DNA of 64,000 nt from Prosthecochloris ethylica (GCF_015234275.1 NZ_JADGII010000005.1); one strand, 5' to 3'; shown: positions 15,219 through 24,438, counted from the stretch's first letter. The notes: a model not told the origin generated them from the letters alone. Numbers and translations: made by a program.

Positions 15219-15917
15219 TTACCCCTGCGTCAACCCCTCGAAACAGTAGTCGAGCGACTGCTGCGGTTCTTTATCTTCGCTGACCACTTCGAACGTGGTA
15301 TTGCGCGCTTTCTCGTTCCACAGCGACAGCACGAGCAGTTCGGCAACATCGGAACGATTGGTGAATCCGTTCCATATCCTGTCTCCCTGGTCGACCTTCA
15401 GCCTGTACTCGAACGGGTCGCCATCCTGCAATCCTCCTGGACGCACAATCGTGTAACTGCGCCCATCCTGTGAAAACACCTTTCTCAGATGGTCTTCACC
15501 TGCAAGCTTCATCGACAGCACGCCGCCGAACAGGTTGAGCGGGTGGAACCATTTGGTAACAGCGATGGAACTGACCAGGCCGAAGTGCTTCACACCGGCT
15601 TTTGCCGCCTCTTCGGCCAGCCGGATCACACCGTCGCGGTCCACTTCACCCGGTGATGCCTCACCGAACATCTGGCTGGAACCAAGTGCTGAAATGACGG
15701 CACTGCAGCCCCTGACAGCCTGAGCGATATCTTCCGGATTCTGAATTTTTCCGGTCACCACATCGACATTGCCCAGAGGCCCGGCTTTTTCTGCAGAACG
15801 CACCAGTACGCGTACGGGAACCCCGTAATGCTGCAACCTCCTGACAATCCACGTCCCGGTCTTGCCGGTCGCCCCGGCAACGAGAACCTTACCGTTATAT
15901 GCTGGTTTCTCTGTCAT
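15219..15917 (-). CDS. NAD(P)-binding SDR/NmrA-like oxidoreductase
   Basis: A 232-residue atypical short-chain dehydrogenase. VLVAGATGKTGTWIVRRL is the Rossmann glycine motif and VRVLVRS follows with the Arg expected for NADP. The ISALGSS and IVRPGGL blocks match NmrA/SDR-a5 proteins. No YxxxK pair of classical SDRs is evident. Relatives in phototrophs act in (bacterio)chlorophyll or redox metabolism, but many are uncharacterised. It is monocistronic, on the opposite strand to both neighbours. Confidence 0.8.
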   Translation of the reverse strand: MTEKPAYNGKVLVAGATGKTGTWIVRRLQHYGVPVRVLVRSAEKAGPLGNVDVVTGKIQNPEDIAQAVRGCSAVISALGSSQMFGEASPGEVDRDGVIRLAEEAAKAGVKHFGLVSSIAVTKWFHPLNLFGGVLSMKLAGEDHLRKVFSQDGRSYTIVRPGGLQDGDPFEYRLKVDQGDRIWNGFTNRSDVAELLVLSLWNEKARNTTFEVVSEDKEPQQSLDYCFEGLTQG

Positions 15918-16061
15918 GGTGCTGACTCCTTTTTGTCCATGATGGACAATCTGTGTTTGATTTTCCGTTACCTAGAACAAGGCAGGAGGAGCACAATTAG
16001 TTTCAGGACGAGGGCCGGGGGAACATGGAAACTCCGGGAAAATTGTGTTTATTCCCTCACT

Positions 16062-16883
16062 ATGAGTGTGCTCCTGATGATTATCGCTTCTGCCTGTTTT
16101 GCAACGATGGCCGCCCTGATCAAGGCGATCGGTCCGTCACTGCCCATCCCCGAGATCATCTTTTTCCGCAGCATCATCCCGCTGCCCTTTTTTATCGCCA
16201 TACTGCTCCTGCAGAAAAAAAAACTGATCGTCTCGGCACGCCGGACCCTGCTATTGAGAGCACTGTTCGGATTCCTGGCCATGAGCGGGTTCTACTATGC
16301 GCTCACCCACCTGCCTCTTGCTGAAAGCGTGTTTCTCGGCAGAACGCAGCCGCTCATTCTCGCCGTACTGGCCCCCTGGATCGTCAACGAAAAACCCACC
16401 GGACCGGTCTGGTTCGCAATCGGAACAGGCCTCTTCGGCATCATCCTCATCATCCAGCCATCGTTCGGATGGCTGCCGGCCGCCTGGGCGAGTATTGGCG
16501 CTGCCAGCGCATCAGCCCTGGCCCACCTCCTGGTCCGCAAACTCAACCGGACAGACGACCCGCAGACCATTGTCACCAACTTTTTCATGGTGTCCGCCAT
16601 TCTCAGCGGAGCATGGACATCCCCGCAGTTCGTACTTCCGGAAGGGCGTCTCTGGCTGCTGCTCGGCGGCGTCGCACTCTTTTCCACATTCGGCCAGTAC
16701 CTGATGACCATGGCCTACCGTCTCGACCATGCCCCGGTTGTCGCTGCGGCAAGTTACTCCTCGATCATTTTTTCGATCGTGTACGGCTTTCTGTTCTGGC
16801 AGGAAATCCCTCCTGCTCCGGCCTGGTTCGGAGGAGCGCTGATCATTGCCGGATCGTTCATTCTTATCCGGTCACGGGTATAG
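16062..16883 (+). CDS. DMT-superfamily transporter (EamA, two-repeat)
   Basis: A 273-residue protein with ten membrane segments arranged as two EamA halves (about residues 1-130 and 140-273). The first half shows ATMAALIKAIG..IPEIIFFRS and LLLRALFGFLAMSGFYYAL, the second SIGAASASALAHLLVRKL. ATG 16062 gives the first membrane helix at once; an upstream in-frame extension adds only soluble non-homologous residues. Such proteins export metabolites such as amino acids or purines. Substrate unknown. Confidence 0.85.
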   Translation: MSVLLMIIASACFATMAALIKAIGPSLPIPEIIFFRSIIPLPFFIAILLLQKKKLIVSARRTLLLRALFGFLAMSGFYYALTHLPLAESVFLGRTQPLILAVLAPWIVNEKPTGPVWFAIGTGLFGIILIIQPSFGWLPAAWASIGAASASALAHLLVRKLNRTDDPQTIVTNFFMVSAILSGAWTSPQFVLPEGRLWLLLGGVALFSTFGQYLMTMAYRLDHAPVVAAASYSSIIFSIVYGFLFWQEIPPAPAWFGGALIIAGSFILIRSRV

Positions 16884-16952
16884 GCTGAAGAGCCCCGCTG
16901 TTGTATATTGCAGGTAGACCAGACACCTGCAACTCCTATCGTCACAACCGAC

Positions 16953-18293
16953 ATGAAACGATTTCTTCTCCCTGCAGCATCACTCTTCGTCCTCGGGACC
17001 GCCACCCCGTCACTGGCGTATGATCCTTCGACCCTCAAGTCGCTTCTCGAAGGCCCCGAGACATGGAACGAACTGCGAAGCCAGAGCTCCCGGTCGCACA
17101 TCGACCTTGACAACGCGCAACTTGAAGATGCGAGGCTCGATTGTGCCAACCTGCAGGACGCATCCCTGGTCAGGGCGCAGCTCAGCGGCACGAGCATGAA
17201 CCATGCGAATCTTAAGAGGGCAAACCTGTTTCTGGCACGCATGAAACGCATGGACCTCAAAAACGCGTCACTCAGGGAGGCGACGCTGTGCCGCACTGAC
17301 CTGAAGAACTCGTTCATGAACAACACCGACCTGCGCCAGTCGAATCTCGCCATGGCAGACCTGCGCTGGGCACATCTTGCGGAAAGCGACCTTCGTGGCG
17401 CATTTCTCGAACAGGTAAAACTGTTCGGCGCCGACCTGTCGTCATCAGACCTGAGAGGAGCGAATCTCAGCGGAGCAGAGATGCTCGCACAAGCCAGGCT
17501 CGACGGCGCCCTGCTGTCACAGAATACCATCATGCCGGACGGCAGCCGGGCAACCAGGCTCGACGCAACACTCAGAGGCGCACGTTTCATGAAGGAACCA
17601 GAGCGTGAACCGGTCAGGATGAGCACAACCATGCTTCCCCCGGCCGCAGCCGCACGACCAGACGCGGCACCAACCGCAGCAGCACGCCCTGACGCCACGC
17701 CTGCAGCACCTCCCGAAACTCTGCCGACGGTGCTGGAACAGGACGTCGACACCTGGAACGCCATGCGCCAGGAACAACCAGATCTGCAACCCGATATGGA
17801 GGATGAAAACCTCAGCGACGCCCATCTGGAACATGCAAACATGGCGAATCTCGCCATGCAGAACGCCACGATGGACGGAGCGGATATGGACAATGCCGAT
17901 TTCACAGGGTCCGAACTCTCCGGCTCATCCTGGAAACGCGCCGACCTGGCCGAAGCCGTATTTCGCCAGGCCCGCCTGAACGGAGCGGATTTCGAACGGG
18001 CGTATATGAGAAAAGCCGACCTCGGTGAGGCAGATCTGACCGGAGCGCAATTTCACGGGACACGTTTGCAGGAATGCAACCTGCAGAATGCCGTGCTGAC
18101 CAACGCAAACCTTTTCAATGCCGATCTCAGCAAGGCCGATCTGCGCGGAACTGACCTGACCGGGGCCCGACTGCTGGATACCGTGCTTCAGGGGACTCTC
18201 ATCTCGCCAGAGACAACGCTGCCGTCAGGAACCCCCGCGACCCGGAACTGGGCGGTCCTGAGAGGGGCCCGCTTCATTGACCATGACGAATAA
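16953..18293 (+). CDS. Secreted pentapeptide-repeat protein with two homologous halves
   Basis: A 446-residue protein with signal peptide (MKRFLLPAASLFVLGTATPSLA). Two pentapeptide-repeat domains of the A(D/N)LXX type, about residues 45-205 and 270-440, should each form a right-handed quadrilateral beta helix. They are joined by an Ala/Pro/Asp-rich linker with repeated AARPDA units. Each half opens with a similar cap (LLEGPETWNELRSQ and VLEQDVDTWNAMRQ) and ends with a similar GALLSQNTIMPDGSRATR / GTLISPETTLPSGTPATR tail, so the gene arose by internal duplication. Function is unknown; export suggests a periplasmic or surface role. Confidence 0.9.
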   Translation: MKRFLLPAASLFVLGTATPSLAYDPSTLKSLLEGPETWNELRSQSSRSHIDLDNAQLEDARLDCANLQDASLVRAQLSGTSMNHANLKRANLFLARMKRMDLKNASLREATLCRTDLKNSFMNNTDLRQSNLAMADLRWAHLAESDLRGAFLEQVKLFGADLSSSDLRGANLSGAEMLAQARLDGALLSQNTIMPDGSRATRLDATLRGARFMKEPEREPVRMSTTMLPPAAAARPDAAPTAAARPDATPAAPPETLPTVLEQDVDTWNAMRQEQPDLQPDMEDENLSDAHLEHANMANLAMQNATMDGADMDNADFTGSELSGSSWKRADLAEAVFRQARLNGADFERAYMRKADLGEADLTGAQFHGTRLQECNLQNAVLTNANLFNADLSKADLRGTDLTGARLLDTVLQGTLISPETTLPSGTPATRNWAVLRGARFIDHDE

Positions 18294-18320
18294 ACAACCC
18301 GTAAAACCTGTCGATGCATT

Positions 18321-18572
18321 ATGGCCAATATTCTCGTAGCAAGTTACTACAGTCGCTGGGACCTGAAAAACCATAAAGGGCGTATAGCCATGTACGACTC
18401 AGGCAACCAGCTGATCGAAAATCACAGTTTCAGCGATCCTGCCGAATTCCAGGCTGTCGCAAGTATGCTGCGCAACGAAAAACCTCTCTGGTACGATACC
18501 GAGGCATCTCATCTGAGAACCGGCTCCGAACCGGTAGGGGAAGGGGAAAGCAGGGTGCATGAAGGGGCATGA
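18321..18572 (+). CDS. Small hypothetical protein (83 aa)
   Basis: ATG at 18321 opens an 83-residue soluble frame (MANILVASYYSRWDLKNHKG...) 27 nt after the pentapeptide gene, with codon use like its neighbours. It has no signal peptide or membrane segment, and its C-terminus is Glu/Gly-rich. A GGAGGCG-type hairpin follows. I do not recognise the family. It may be co-transcribed with the pentapeptide protein. Confidence 0.55.
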   Translation: MANILVASYYSRWDLKNHKGRIAMYDSGNQLIENHSFSDPAEFQAVASMLRNEKPLWYDTEASHLRTGSEPVGEGESRVHEGA

Positions 18573-18580
18573 ATCACCGA

Positions 18581-18602
18581 AAGGAGGCGCTCACGCCTCC
18601 TT
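18581..18602. terminator. Hairpin between convergent genes
   Basis: AAGGAGGCG (18581-18589), loop CTCA, CGCCTCCTT (18594-18602): a perfect 9-bp stem that covers the last codons of the minus-strand gene. No T-run follows, so terminator function is uncertain. Confidence 0.4.
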
Positions 18603-18902
18603 CGTATCCGCTTCTGTAACCACCTCGAGGTCGGGAAATCTCTTTCTGAACAACAGGTAATGCAACGGATTGGGCTTTACCAGCTTCGGATCGTCAGGCT
18701 CCACCCGATGCTTTTTTCCTGTTCTGGTCACCAGCTCGAGCATACCGTCATCTTTGACATCGAGCACTTTCCAGAATTTATCGACCACGTAATGATACGA
18801 TTCACCTTTTTCGAGAGCGTAGACCTGCTTGGCGCGCGGTCCGGGATGTGGTGAGCTTTTCGGTTTCCGGTAAATTACCGGATCTCCAACAGTCAACTGC
18901 AT
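18591..18902 (-). CDS. Conserved hypothetical protein (103 aa), SH3-like
   Basis: A 103-residue protein beginning MQLTVGDPVIYRKPKSSPHPGPRAKQ split into a short beta-rich core (VVDKFWKVLDVKDDGMLELVTRTGKKHRV) and a polar tail. The beta pattern with basic residues recalls small KOW/SH3-like RNA-binding proteins. A good GGAGATGATCAC spacer precedes the ATG. Conserved proteins of this type occur in several phyla without a known role. It converges on the 83-residue gene across a hairpin. Confidence 0.65.
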   Translation of the reverse strand: MQLTVGDPVIYRKPKSSPHPGPRAKQVYALEKGESYHYVVDKFWKVLDVKDDGMLELVTRTGKKHRVEPDDPKLVKPNPLHYLLFRKRFPDLEVVTEADTKEA

Positions 18903-19017
18903 GTGATCATCTCCTCGCCGGTGCCTCCCGGCAGCTTGTCATGAAGAGAATTAAATATTGTTAACATATAATGTAGATATTCACCGGGTACAAACAAAAT
19001 ATCTGTCAATTCCCGCA

Positions 19018-20208
19018 TTATTGCGGCCGCGCCTCCTCGACAAACCTGATACGAAGCACGTCCCCGTCCATTTCCGCACCCGATGTCTTCAGGGTGGCCA
19101 GGGCCTGCGGCAGGACAATGTTGCGGCGGTGATTGCCAATCGTCACATTGACCTCGTCACCTTTCTTGTTCACCTGTACCTTGCTCTGCTCCACGCCCGG
19201 CAGAAAGATTTCCAGCGCATAGCCGTTCTTGACCTGATTGACCCTGAAAGTACTCTCCTTGTAGTACACCTGTGACGGATCCTCGTCACCATAGACCATC
19301 CTGCTTATCTTCTCGATCGTCTCGAGGCCGCAGATTTCACGCGAGTACAGCGGGACCTCCTTGACCGGCAGCGGGCTGAAATTTTCGTGGATCTCTCCGC
19401 GGTACAGCTGCTGGTTCTCTTTCCAGTACTGGAAATAGGGATCGGTCACTTCGTCAGGAATGATCCGGTTGGCAATGATCATATCGGTCGACACGCCATA
19501 CAGGCTGAGATAAGCATGAGCTCTCAGCGACTCGTTGATAACCATCCGTTCAGGATTGGTCACCAGCCGGACCGTGGTGATCGTGTTATCGGTCAGCACC
19601 TCGCCGAGACGCTCTATTTTCTCGTAAAACTCGAACGGCACATCCATCATCTCCTTGTCCGGCAGGGAAAAGCCCGCAAGCGGCCTGAAAATAGGCTCCA
19701 TCAGCGGCCTCAGGGTCACGGCCACTTTTTCGAACGGCTTGTAGAACCGCCTCATGTACCAGCCCCCGACCTCCGGTATGCTCAGCAGCCGTAACGCGGT
19801 ACCGGTCGGGGCCGAATCAATGATCAGGACATCGAACTGCCCCTCCTTGTGATGACGAAACACCCGAACGAGCCCGAAAATCTCGTCCGAACCCGGAAGA
19901 ATCGCGAGTTCCTCCGCCTGGACCCCTTCCAGCCCCCGGGCCTGCAGAACTTCGGTGATATAGCGTTTCACCGAACCCCAGTTCTGCTCGAGCTCTTCAA
20001 GCACATCGAGTTCGGCCCCCCACAGGTTTTCACACACCTTCCGGGGCTCGTGACCGAGCCCGACAGCAAAACTGTCAGCAAGGGAGTGAGCGGGGTCAGT
20101 ACTCAATACCAGGGTTTTATAACCGAGTTCTGCACAGCGCAGTCCGGTGGCTGCAGCCATCGATGTTTTGCCCACACCGCCCTTGCCGGTCATCAGAATC
20201 AAACGCAT
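19018..20208 (-). CDS. ArsA/GET3-family ATPase with C-terminal HSP20-like domain
   Basis: A 396-residue P-loop ATPase: deviant Walker A GKGGVGKTS (residues 8-16), TDPAHSLADSF (switch I) and IIDSAPTGTALRLL (switch II), as in ArsA and GET3. Residues about 320-396 (YALEIFLPGVEQSKVQVNKK, then LRIRF) form an alpha-crystallin/HSP20-like beta sandwich, the ArsA_HSP20 type found in phototrophs and cyanobacteria. ATG 20208 is used because it places the P-loop at the expected position. No arsB or arsR is nearby, so arsenite export is unlikely. A chaperone or membrane-protein targeting role is inference. Confidence 0.88.
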   Translation of the reverse strand: MRLILMTGKGGVGKTSMAAATGLRCAELGYKTLVLSTDPAHSLADSFAVGLGHEPRKVCENLWGAELDVLEELEQNWGSVKRYITEVLQARGLEGVQAEELAILPGSDEIFGLVRVFRHHKEGQFDVLIIDSAPTGTALRLLSIPEVGGWYMRRFYKPFEKVAVTLRPLMEPIFRPLAGFSLPDKEMMDVPFEFYEKIERLGEVLTDNTITTVRLVTNPERMVINESLRAHAYLSLYGVSTDMIIANRIIPDEVTDPYFQYWKENQQLYRGEIHENFSPLPVKEVPLYSREICGLETIEKISRMVYGDEDPSQVYYKESTFRVNQVKNGYALEIFLPGVEQSKVQVNKKGDEVNVTIGNHRRNIVLPQALATLKTSGAEMDGDVLRIRFVEEARPQ

Positions 20209-20259
20209 TACAGCTCCTTCTGTCAGAAATGAAAAAAGCCCGACACACGATAATATCAC

Positions 20260-20283
20260 TATAACACAGCAGTAACGGTTATA
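20260..20283. promoter_or_regulatory. Inverted repeat upstream of the ArsA-type gene
   Basis: TATAAC (20260-20265) and GTTATA (20278-20283) form an inverted repeat with a 12-nt spacer, about 52 nt upstream of the ArsA-type ATG in the divergent intergenic region. Possible operator, low confidence. Confidence 0.25.
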
Positions 20284-20459
20284 AGTTTACCCTGGCACAG
20301 AAAAAAAAGACCTGCACACAACACCTTCCGGAATATGGCGTTACAGCTCCATTGCAGGCCGGACTGGGCAGACCTGTTTTTTTTCTTTATATTCAAGGCT
20401 GAAATTTTTTTTCACACGCTCATAATGGCATGACAACTGCAGCGTGACAATCAAACACC

Positions 20460-20993
20460 ATGATGATGACATACAGAAAATTCCTCCGGAGCGCACCGTT
20501 TTTCCTGCTTGTCCTGCTTGTGCAGCTTACCGGCTGCACACCGGGATCGAGCTATACCTCCGTGCAGGGCAATGTCGCCCTTGACGGACAACATATCCAG
20601 GACGAGAAAAACCGGGCCAGCAGCCCCGATGCACTGAAAACCAGCGCCGAGCAGGATCTCGGCAGGCTGTTCCTCGTCACCGAAGGTGAAGCGTCCTACT
20701 ATGCCGACAGGTTCCACGGCCGCCTGACGGCAAACGGTGAACGCTTTGACATGCATGAAATGACCGCGGCCCACAAAACCCTGCCGTTCGGTTCACTGGT
20801 TCGCGTCACCAACCTGGACAACGGAAAAGAGGTCGTGGTGCGCATCAATGACCGGGGCCCTTTCATCAAGGGGCGGGTCATTGATCTCTCTCTCGGAGCA
20901 GCCAAAGAGATCGGAATGATCAGGAAAGGCGTCACGAACGTACGGATGGAGGTGTATGACGGCAACACCGGAGATGAATCCGGAAACTCATAA
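20460..20993 (+). CDS. rlpA: RlpA-like double-psi beta-barrel lipoprotein
   Basis: A 177-residue lipoprotein (lipobox QLTGC) with a C-terminal RlpA double-psi beta barrel, about residues 75-165: GEASYYADRFHGRLTANGE, MTAAHKTLPFGSLVRVTNL, VVVRINDRGPF and RVIDLSLGAAKEIGM. These are the conserved blocks of septal lytic transglycosylases that cut denuded glycan. The SPOR domain of Pseudomonas RlpA is absent, as in many short homologues. It is monocistronic and divergent from the ArsA gene. Confidence 0.9.
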   Translation: MMMTYRKFLRSAPFFLLVLLVQLTGCTPGSSYTSVQGNVALDGQHIQDEKNRASSPDALKTSAEQDLGRLFLVTEGEASYYADRFHGRLTANGERFDMHEMTAAHKTLPFGSLVRVTNLDNGKEVVVRINDRGPFIKGRVIDLSLGAAKEIGMIRKGVTNVRMEVYDGNTGDESGNS

Positions 20994-21043
20994 ACGTCTT
21001 GCTGCCATATCCGGCCGGAGTCCCGGCCGGATGCACTACCATC

Positions 21044-21238
21044 CTACTCGTTTTCACGCCTGACCGTCACCACCGGCTCCTCACCCTCCACCGAGCGTAT
21101 CGTTATGACCATCGGGCTGCAGCAGATTTCGCAATCCTCGACATACTCCTCCGGCGGCTCGACGGAACAGTCAATGAGTTCCTCGTTCAGCGCTCCGCAG
21201 TACGGGCACTGAACCGTGACCGTTTTCATGCACTCCAT
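21044..21238 (-). CDS. CPXCG-motif cysteine-rich small protein
   Basis: A 64-residue protein with VQCPYCGALNEELIDCS and EDCEICCSPMVI: two CxxC pairs forming a probable zinc ribbon, the arrangement of CPXCG-motif proteins. ATG 21238 is chosen because GGAGG lies 5 nt upstream; ATG 21229 and 21274 are alternatives. Function is unknown. It lies 55 nt downstream of acpS on the same strand. Confidence 0.8.
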   Translation of the reverse strand: MECMKTVTVQCPYCGALNEELIDCSVEPPEEYVEDCEICCSPMVITIRSVEGEEPVVTVRRENE

Positions 21239-21293
21239 GACAGCCTCCATTGCGTTGATGAACAAAGCCTCCACCCGAAAGATAGCAAATCTC

Positions 21294-21680
21294 TCACCCT
21301 TCCAGCATCACAAAGGCCACGGCAAACGGTCCGTCATGCGACAGTGAAATCCTGAACGCGGAACTCTGCACACCCAGCGAGCTGTCAAGCACGTGAACCA
21401 CCGGCCTGCCGGACGATTCGTTGAGGATCTCCACGCTTTTCCAGCTGAAACCCCGTGAAAGCCCTGTGCCGAGCGCCTTGGAAACCGCCTCCTTTGCAGC
21501 GAACCGGACCGCGACACTTGCCAGCATATCTCCCTTCTTCCTGCACGCCTCGATTTCCCGGTCTGTCAGCACACGCCGAAGAAACTTCTCGCCATACCGT
21601 TCGTATGACGAACGTATACGGGTGACATCGACAATATCCACGCCGACCTCCCGCCTACCATGATTGTCCACACCGCTCAT
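21294..21680 (-). CDS. acpS: Holo-[acyl-carrier-protein] synthase AcpS
   Basis: A 128-residue protein with VGVDIVDVTRIRSS (Mg-binding Asp) and VRFAAKEAVSKALGTG (catalytic Glu/Lys), the two AcpS signatures, and a C-terminal ISLSHDGPFAVAFV strand. It transfers 4'-phosphopantetheine from CoA to ACP, activating fatty-acid synthesis. Length matches the family (about 120-130). It overlaps the PAP2 gene by 4 nt, so they are coupled. Confidence 0.93.
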   Translation of the reverse strand: MSGVDNHGRREVGVDIVDVTRIRSSYERYGEKFLRRVLTDREIEACRKKGDMLASVAVRFAAKEAVSKALGTGLSRGFSWKSVEILNESSGRPVVHVLDSSLGVQSSAFRISLSHDGPFAVAFVMLEG

Positions 21681-22441
21681 CTCGAACCCTCCCCGTTACA
21701 GATATCGAGCCAGTGGCAGAGCATCACACCCGAAAGGCAGATGAACGCCGCCGCCCAGAGCGTATCGCTCGCAAAATGTCCCCCCTGGGCCATCCGCCCC
21801 ACCCCCATCAGGGTGCCGTACGCCATTCCGCCACCAAGCCAGGTCAACGCGACCAGACGATGACGGTTCCGGTAGAGAAAGTAGGGAAAGATCATGAAAA
21901 ACCCGACCGAGGCATGCCCGTTCGGAAACGAGTTGTAACGCCCCTTGAACGCATAGAGATTCCGCAGCATATCCCATTCGACCGCTCCCTGCTCGGACTC
22001 GAGCATCTTCTCGTACTTGCGGGAAACCACGAACTCTCCCAGGACGAGCGGCGGCACATACGCCCGGGCACCATCGAACTGCACGATCTCCCGGGGACGC
22101 GGCCTCCCCCAGTACTCCTTGAATATCGCATTGACGAACAACCCCGGTCCGACAATCATCAGCAGAAACACAAACGCAAACTCCCGCCGCCTGGTCCGCA
22201 GCGACACGACAAAGAAGCTCAGCACCCACAGCACGAGCGCCCCGATCGAAGAAACAAAAGCAGGCAGTGGCCCGTAGTCATACAGGAACCGCCAGAGCGG
22301 ATAGTCGCGATACCTCCACTCCCCTCCGTCCCACAACAGCTCCTGCAGCCGGATATCGATATCCCACAGGTAAAACGGCAGTGTCAGTGCCAGGAAAAAC
22401 AGCAATACCATGCCGAACTCTTTCAGAAACGCTTTCTTCAT
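21677..22441 (-). CDS. PAP2-superfamily membrane phosphatase
   Basis: A 254-residue membrane protein with the three PAP2 motifs: KEYWGRPRP (Lys108 to Pro116), SFPNGH (171-176) and RMAQGGHFASD (216-226, catalytic His). About six membrane segments place the active site at the periplasmic face. Relatives dephosphorylate undecaprenyl pyrophosphate, phosphatidylglycerophosphate or lipid A. It is coupled to acpS. Exact substrate unknown. Confidence 0.88.
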   Translation of the reverse strand: MKKAFLKEFGMVLLFFLALTLPFYLWDIDIRLQELLWDGGEWRYRDYPLWRFLYDYGPLPAFVSSIGALVLWVLSFFVVSLRTRRREFAFVFLLMIVGPGLFVNAIFKEYWGRPRPREIVQFDGARAYVPPLVLGEFVVSRKYEKMLESEQGAVEWDMLRNLYAFKGRYNSFPNGHASVGFFMIFPYFLYRNRHRLVALTWLGGGMAYGTLMGVGRMAQGGHFASDTLWAAAFICLSGVMLCHWLDICNGEGSR

Positions 22442-22639
22442 TTTCGAAAAAACAGTTATCGGGTATACCCCTCAATTCCCCAAAGGCAAATCTCTGCAGC
22501 AATAACCCCGTCCCCATTCCCCGACTCTCCCGCACACATGCCAGGACACTGATGAATGTCAGGCACGAGATACTGCTCAGGGGATTAAAATAATATCTAT
22601 ATTGAACGGTAAAAACACTGTTTGTCCCCCGAATACCAG

Positions 22640-23752
22640 ATGGACAAAGCACGCATATACGTCACCAAACCGGACCTGCCACCACTGGAGAAGTTCATTC
22701 CTTATCTTGAAAAGATCTGGGAAAGCAGGATACTCACCAACAACGGCCCTTATCTCCAGCTGTTCGAACAGGCATTGTGCTCCTACCTTGGCGTTCAGCA
22801 TATCTCATTGTTTTCGAACGGCACCCTTGCTCTCATGACCGCATTGGAGGCCCTGAATATATCAGGGGAGGTCATCACCACTCCCTACACCTTCGTCGCC
22901 ACAGCCCAGTCGCTCTACTGGCGGCATCTCACTCCGGTTTTTGTCGATATCGAGCCTGACAGCTGCAATCTCGACCCGAAGCTGATTGAAGATGCCATCA
23001 CACCGGAAACGACCGCAATTCTTCCCGTACACACCTACGGGCACCCGTGCAAGATCGGCGCCATCGCCAGGATAGCTGAAAAGCACGGCCTCTCTGTCAT
23101 TTATGATGCCGCACACGCGTTCGGAGTCCGTTTCCAGGGACGAACGCTTCTTGACTTCGGAGACCTTTCCATAGTCAGCTTTCATGCGACGAAAGTGTTT
23201 CATACATTCGAAGGGGGAGCTGTTATCTGTCATGATGCCGGGATGAAGCAACATCTCGATGATCTGAAAAACTTCGGGTTCAGGGACGAGGTCACCATAG
23301 AGGCGCCGGGGATCAACGGAAAAATGAGCGAGTTCAATGCTGCATTCGGCCTGCTGCAGCTCCAGTACGCGGACCGGGCCCTCCAGCGCCGGCGAGATAT
23401 CGCAGCCAGATACAGAAACGCTCTGCGGGGCATAAGAGGGATCACGTTTTTCTCCCCTGCAGAAGACTGTACTGAAAACGCTTCGTACTTTCCGGTTCTT
23501 GTCGACGGGGACTTTCCACTCGAAAGGGATGACCTTTACCAGCTGCTGAAACAGCGGGGTATTTACGCCCGCCGTTATTTTTTCCCCCTGATCAGCGACA
23601 TCCCGCTTTTTCGAACCATGCCGGGGGCTGAAAAGCTCAGGACCGGCACAGCACGCAGAATAGCGGACCAGATTCTCTGTCTGCCGATCTACACCTCTCT
23701 CGAAGACCGGGAAATAGACATCATCACCTCGATAATCAGAACAACGAGATGA
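22640..23752 (+). CDS. DegT/DnrJ/EryC1-family PLP aminotransferase
   Basis: A 370-residue sugar aminotransferase with SNGTLALMTALEAL (PLP-phosphate loop), TPYTFVATAQSLYW, DAAHAFG (Asp binding the pyridine) and SFHATKVFHTFEGG (Schiff-base Lys). Such enzymes install an amino group at C3 or C4 of nucleotide-linked keto-sugars. It heads a four-gene run of surface-sugar genes and overlaps the next gene by 4 nt. An alternative TTG start lies at 22622. Confidence 0.9.
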   Translation: MDKARIYVTKPDLPPLEKFIPYLEKIWESRILTNNGPYLQLFEQALCSYLGVQHISLFSNGTLALMTALEALNISGEVITTPYTFVATAQSLYWRHLTPVFVDIEPDSCNLDPKLIEDAITPETTAILPVHTYGHPCKIGAIARIAEKHGLSVIYDAAHAFGVRFQGRTLLDFGDLSIVSFHATKVFHTFEGGAVICHDAGMKQHLDDLKNFGFRDEVTIEAPGINGKMSEFNAAFGLLQLQYADRALQRRRDIAARYRNALRGIRGITFFSPAEDCTENASYFPVLVDGDFPLERDDLYQLLKQRGIYARRYFFPLISDIPLFRTMPGAEKLRTGTARRIADQILCLPIYTSLEDREIDIITSIIRTTR

Positions 23753-24438
23753 GACTGGCATTCATGCAGCCCTATTTTTTCCCCTATCTGGGCTATTTTC
23801 AGCTGATCAGGCATGTCGACACATTCGTGATCTGTGACGACTGCAACCACATCACGAGAGGCTGGATCAACAGGAACTACATCCAGAACAGCGGCAGACC
23901 ACTGCGAATAACCCTCTCGCTTCACCATGCCAGCATAAACAGAAAAATAAACGAAACGGCGATCGCCGACAACAAGGAGAAAATCCTCAAAAGCATCAGG
24001 CATACGTATTCCAGGGCGCCGCTCTACAGGAACGTCTATCCGCTGATCGAAAGCATCATCCTCAATCCGGACCCCGGCCTTGCCACCTATCTTGAACATG
24101 AACTGAAAAGCGTCTGTCAATACCTCGAGCTGTTTCCCAAATGGCTCCGTTCATCATCAATAGATTATGACAGGTCACTCAGTGCCGAACAGAAAATCAT
24201 CGCCATCTGTAAACAGCTCGGTGCAGACCACTACATCAACTTGCCGGGAGGCATCGAGCTTTACAAGAAAGAGAATTTCAGCACTCATGGCATACAGCTC
24301 AACTTCATCAGGCCGGGCAACATCTCGTACAAGCAGTTTGGAAATACATTCATCCCGAACCTGTCCATCATCGATATCCTGATGTTCAACGACAAAACAG
24401 CCTGCAGCAAACTCCTCGACACGTATACACTGATGTAA
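23749..24438 (+). CDS. WbqC-family protein
   Basis: A 229-residue protein with the WbqC signature start (MRLAFMQPYFFPYLGYFQLI) and the VDTFVICDD, HITRGWINRN and PNLSIIDILMFN blocks. WbqC-like proteins occur in O-antigen and capsule clusters, and their activity is not firmly established. It overlaps the aminotransferase by 4 nt, pointing to action on the same amino-sugar intermediate. Confidence 0.88.
   Translation: MRLAFMQPYFFPYLGYFQLIRHVDTFVICDDCNHITRGWINRNYIQNSGRPLRITLSLHHASINRKINETAIADNKEKILKSIRHTYSRAPLYRNVYPLIESIILNPDPGLATYLEHELKSVCQYLELFPKWLRSSSIDYDRSLSAEQKIIAICKQLGADHYINLPGGIELYKKENFSTHGIQLNFIRPGNISYKQFGNTFIPNLSIIDILMFNDKTACSKLLDTYTLM

Noticed and set aside
18591..18602. Strong intrinsic terminator between convergent genes at 18.6 kb
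   Set aside because: The stem is good but no T-run follows on either strand, so only a weak hairpin call was kept.
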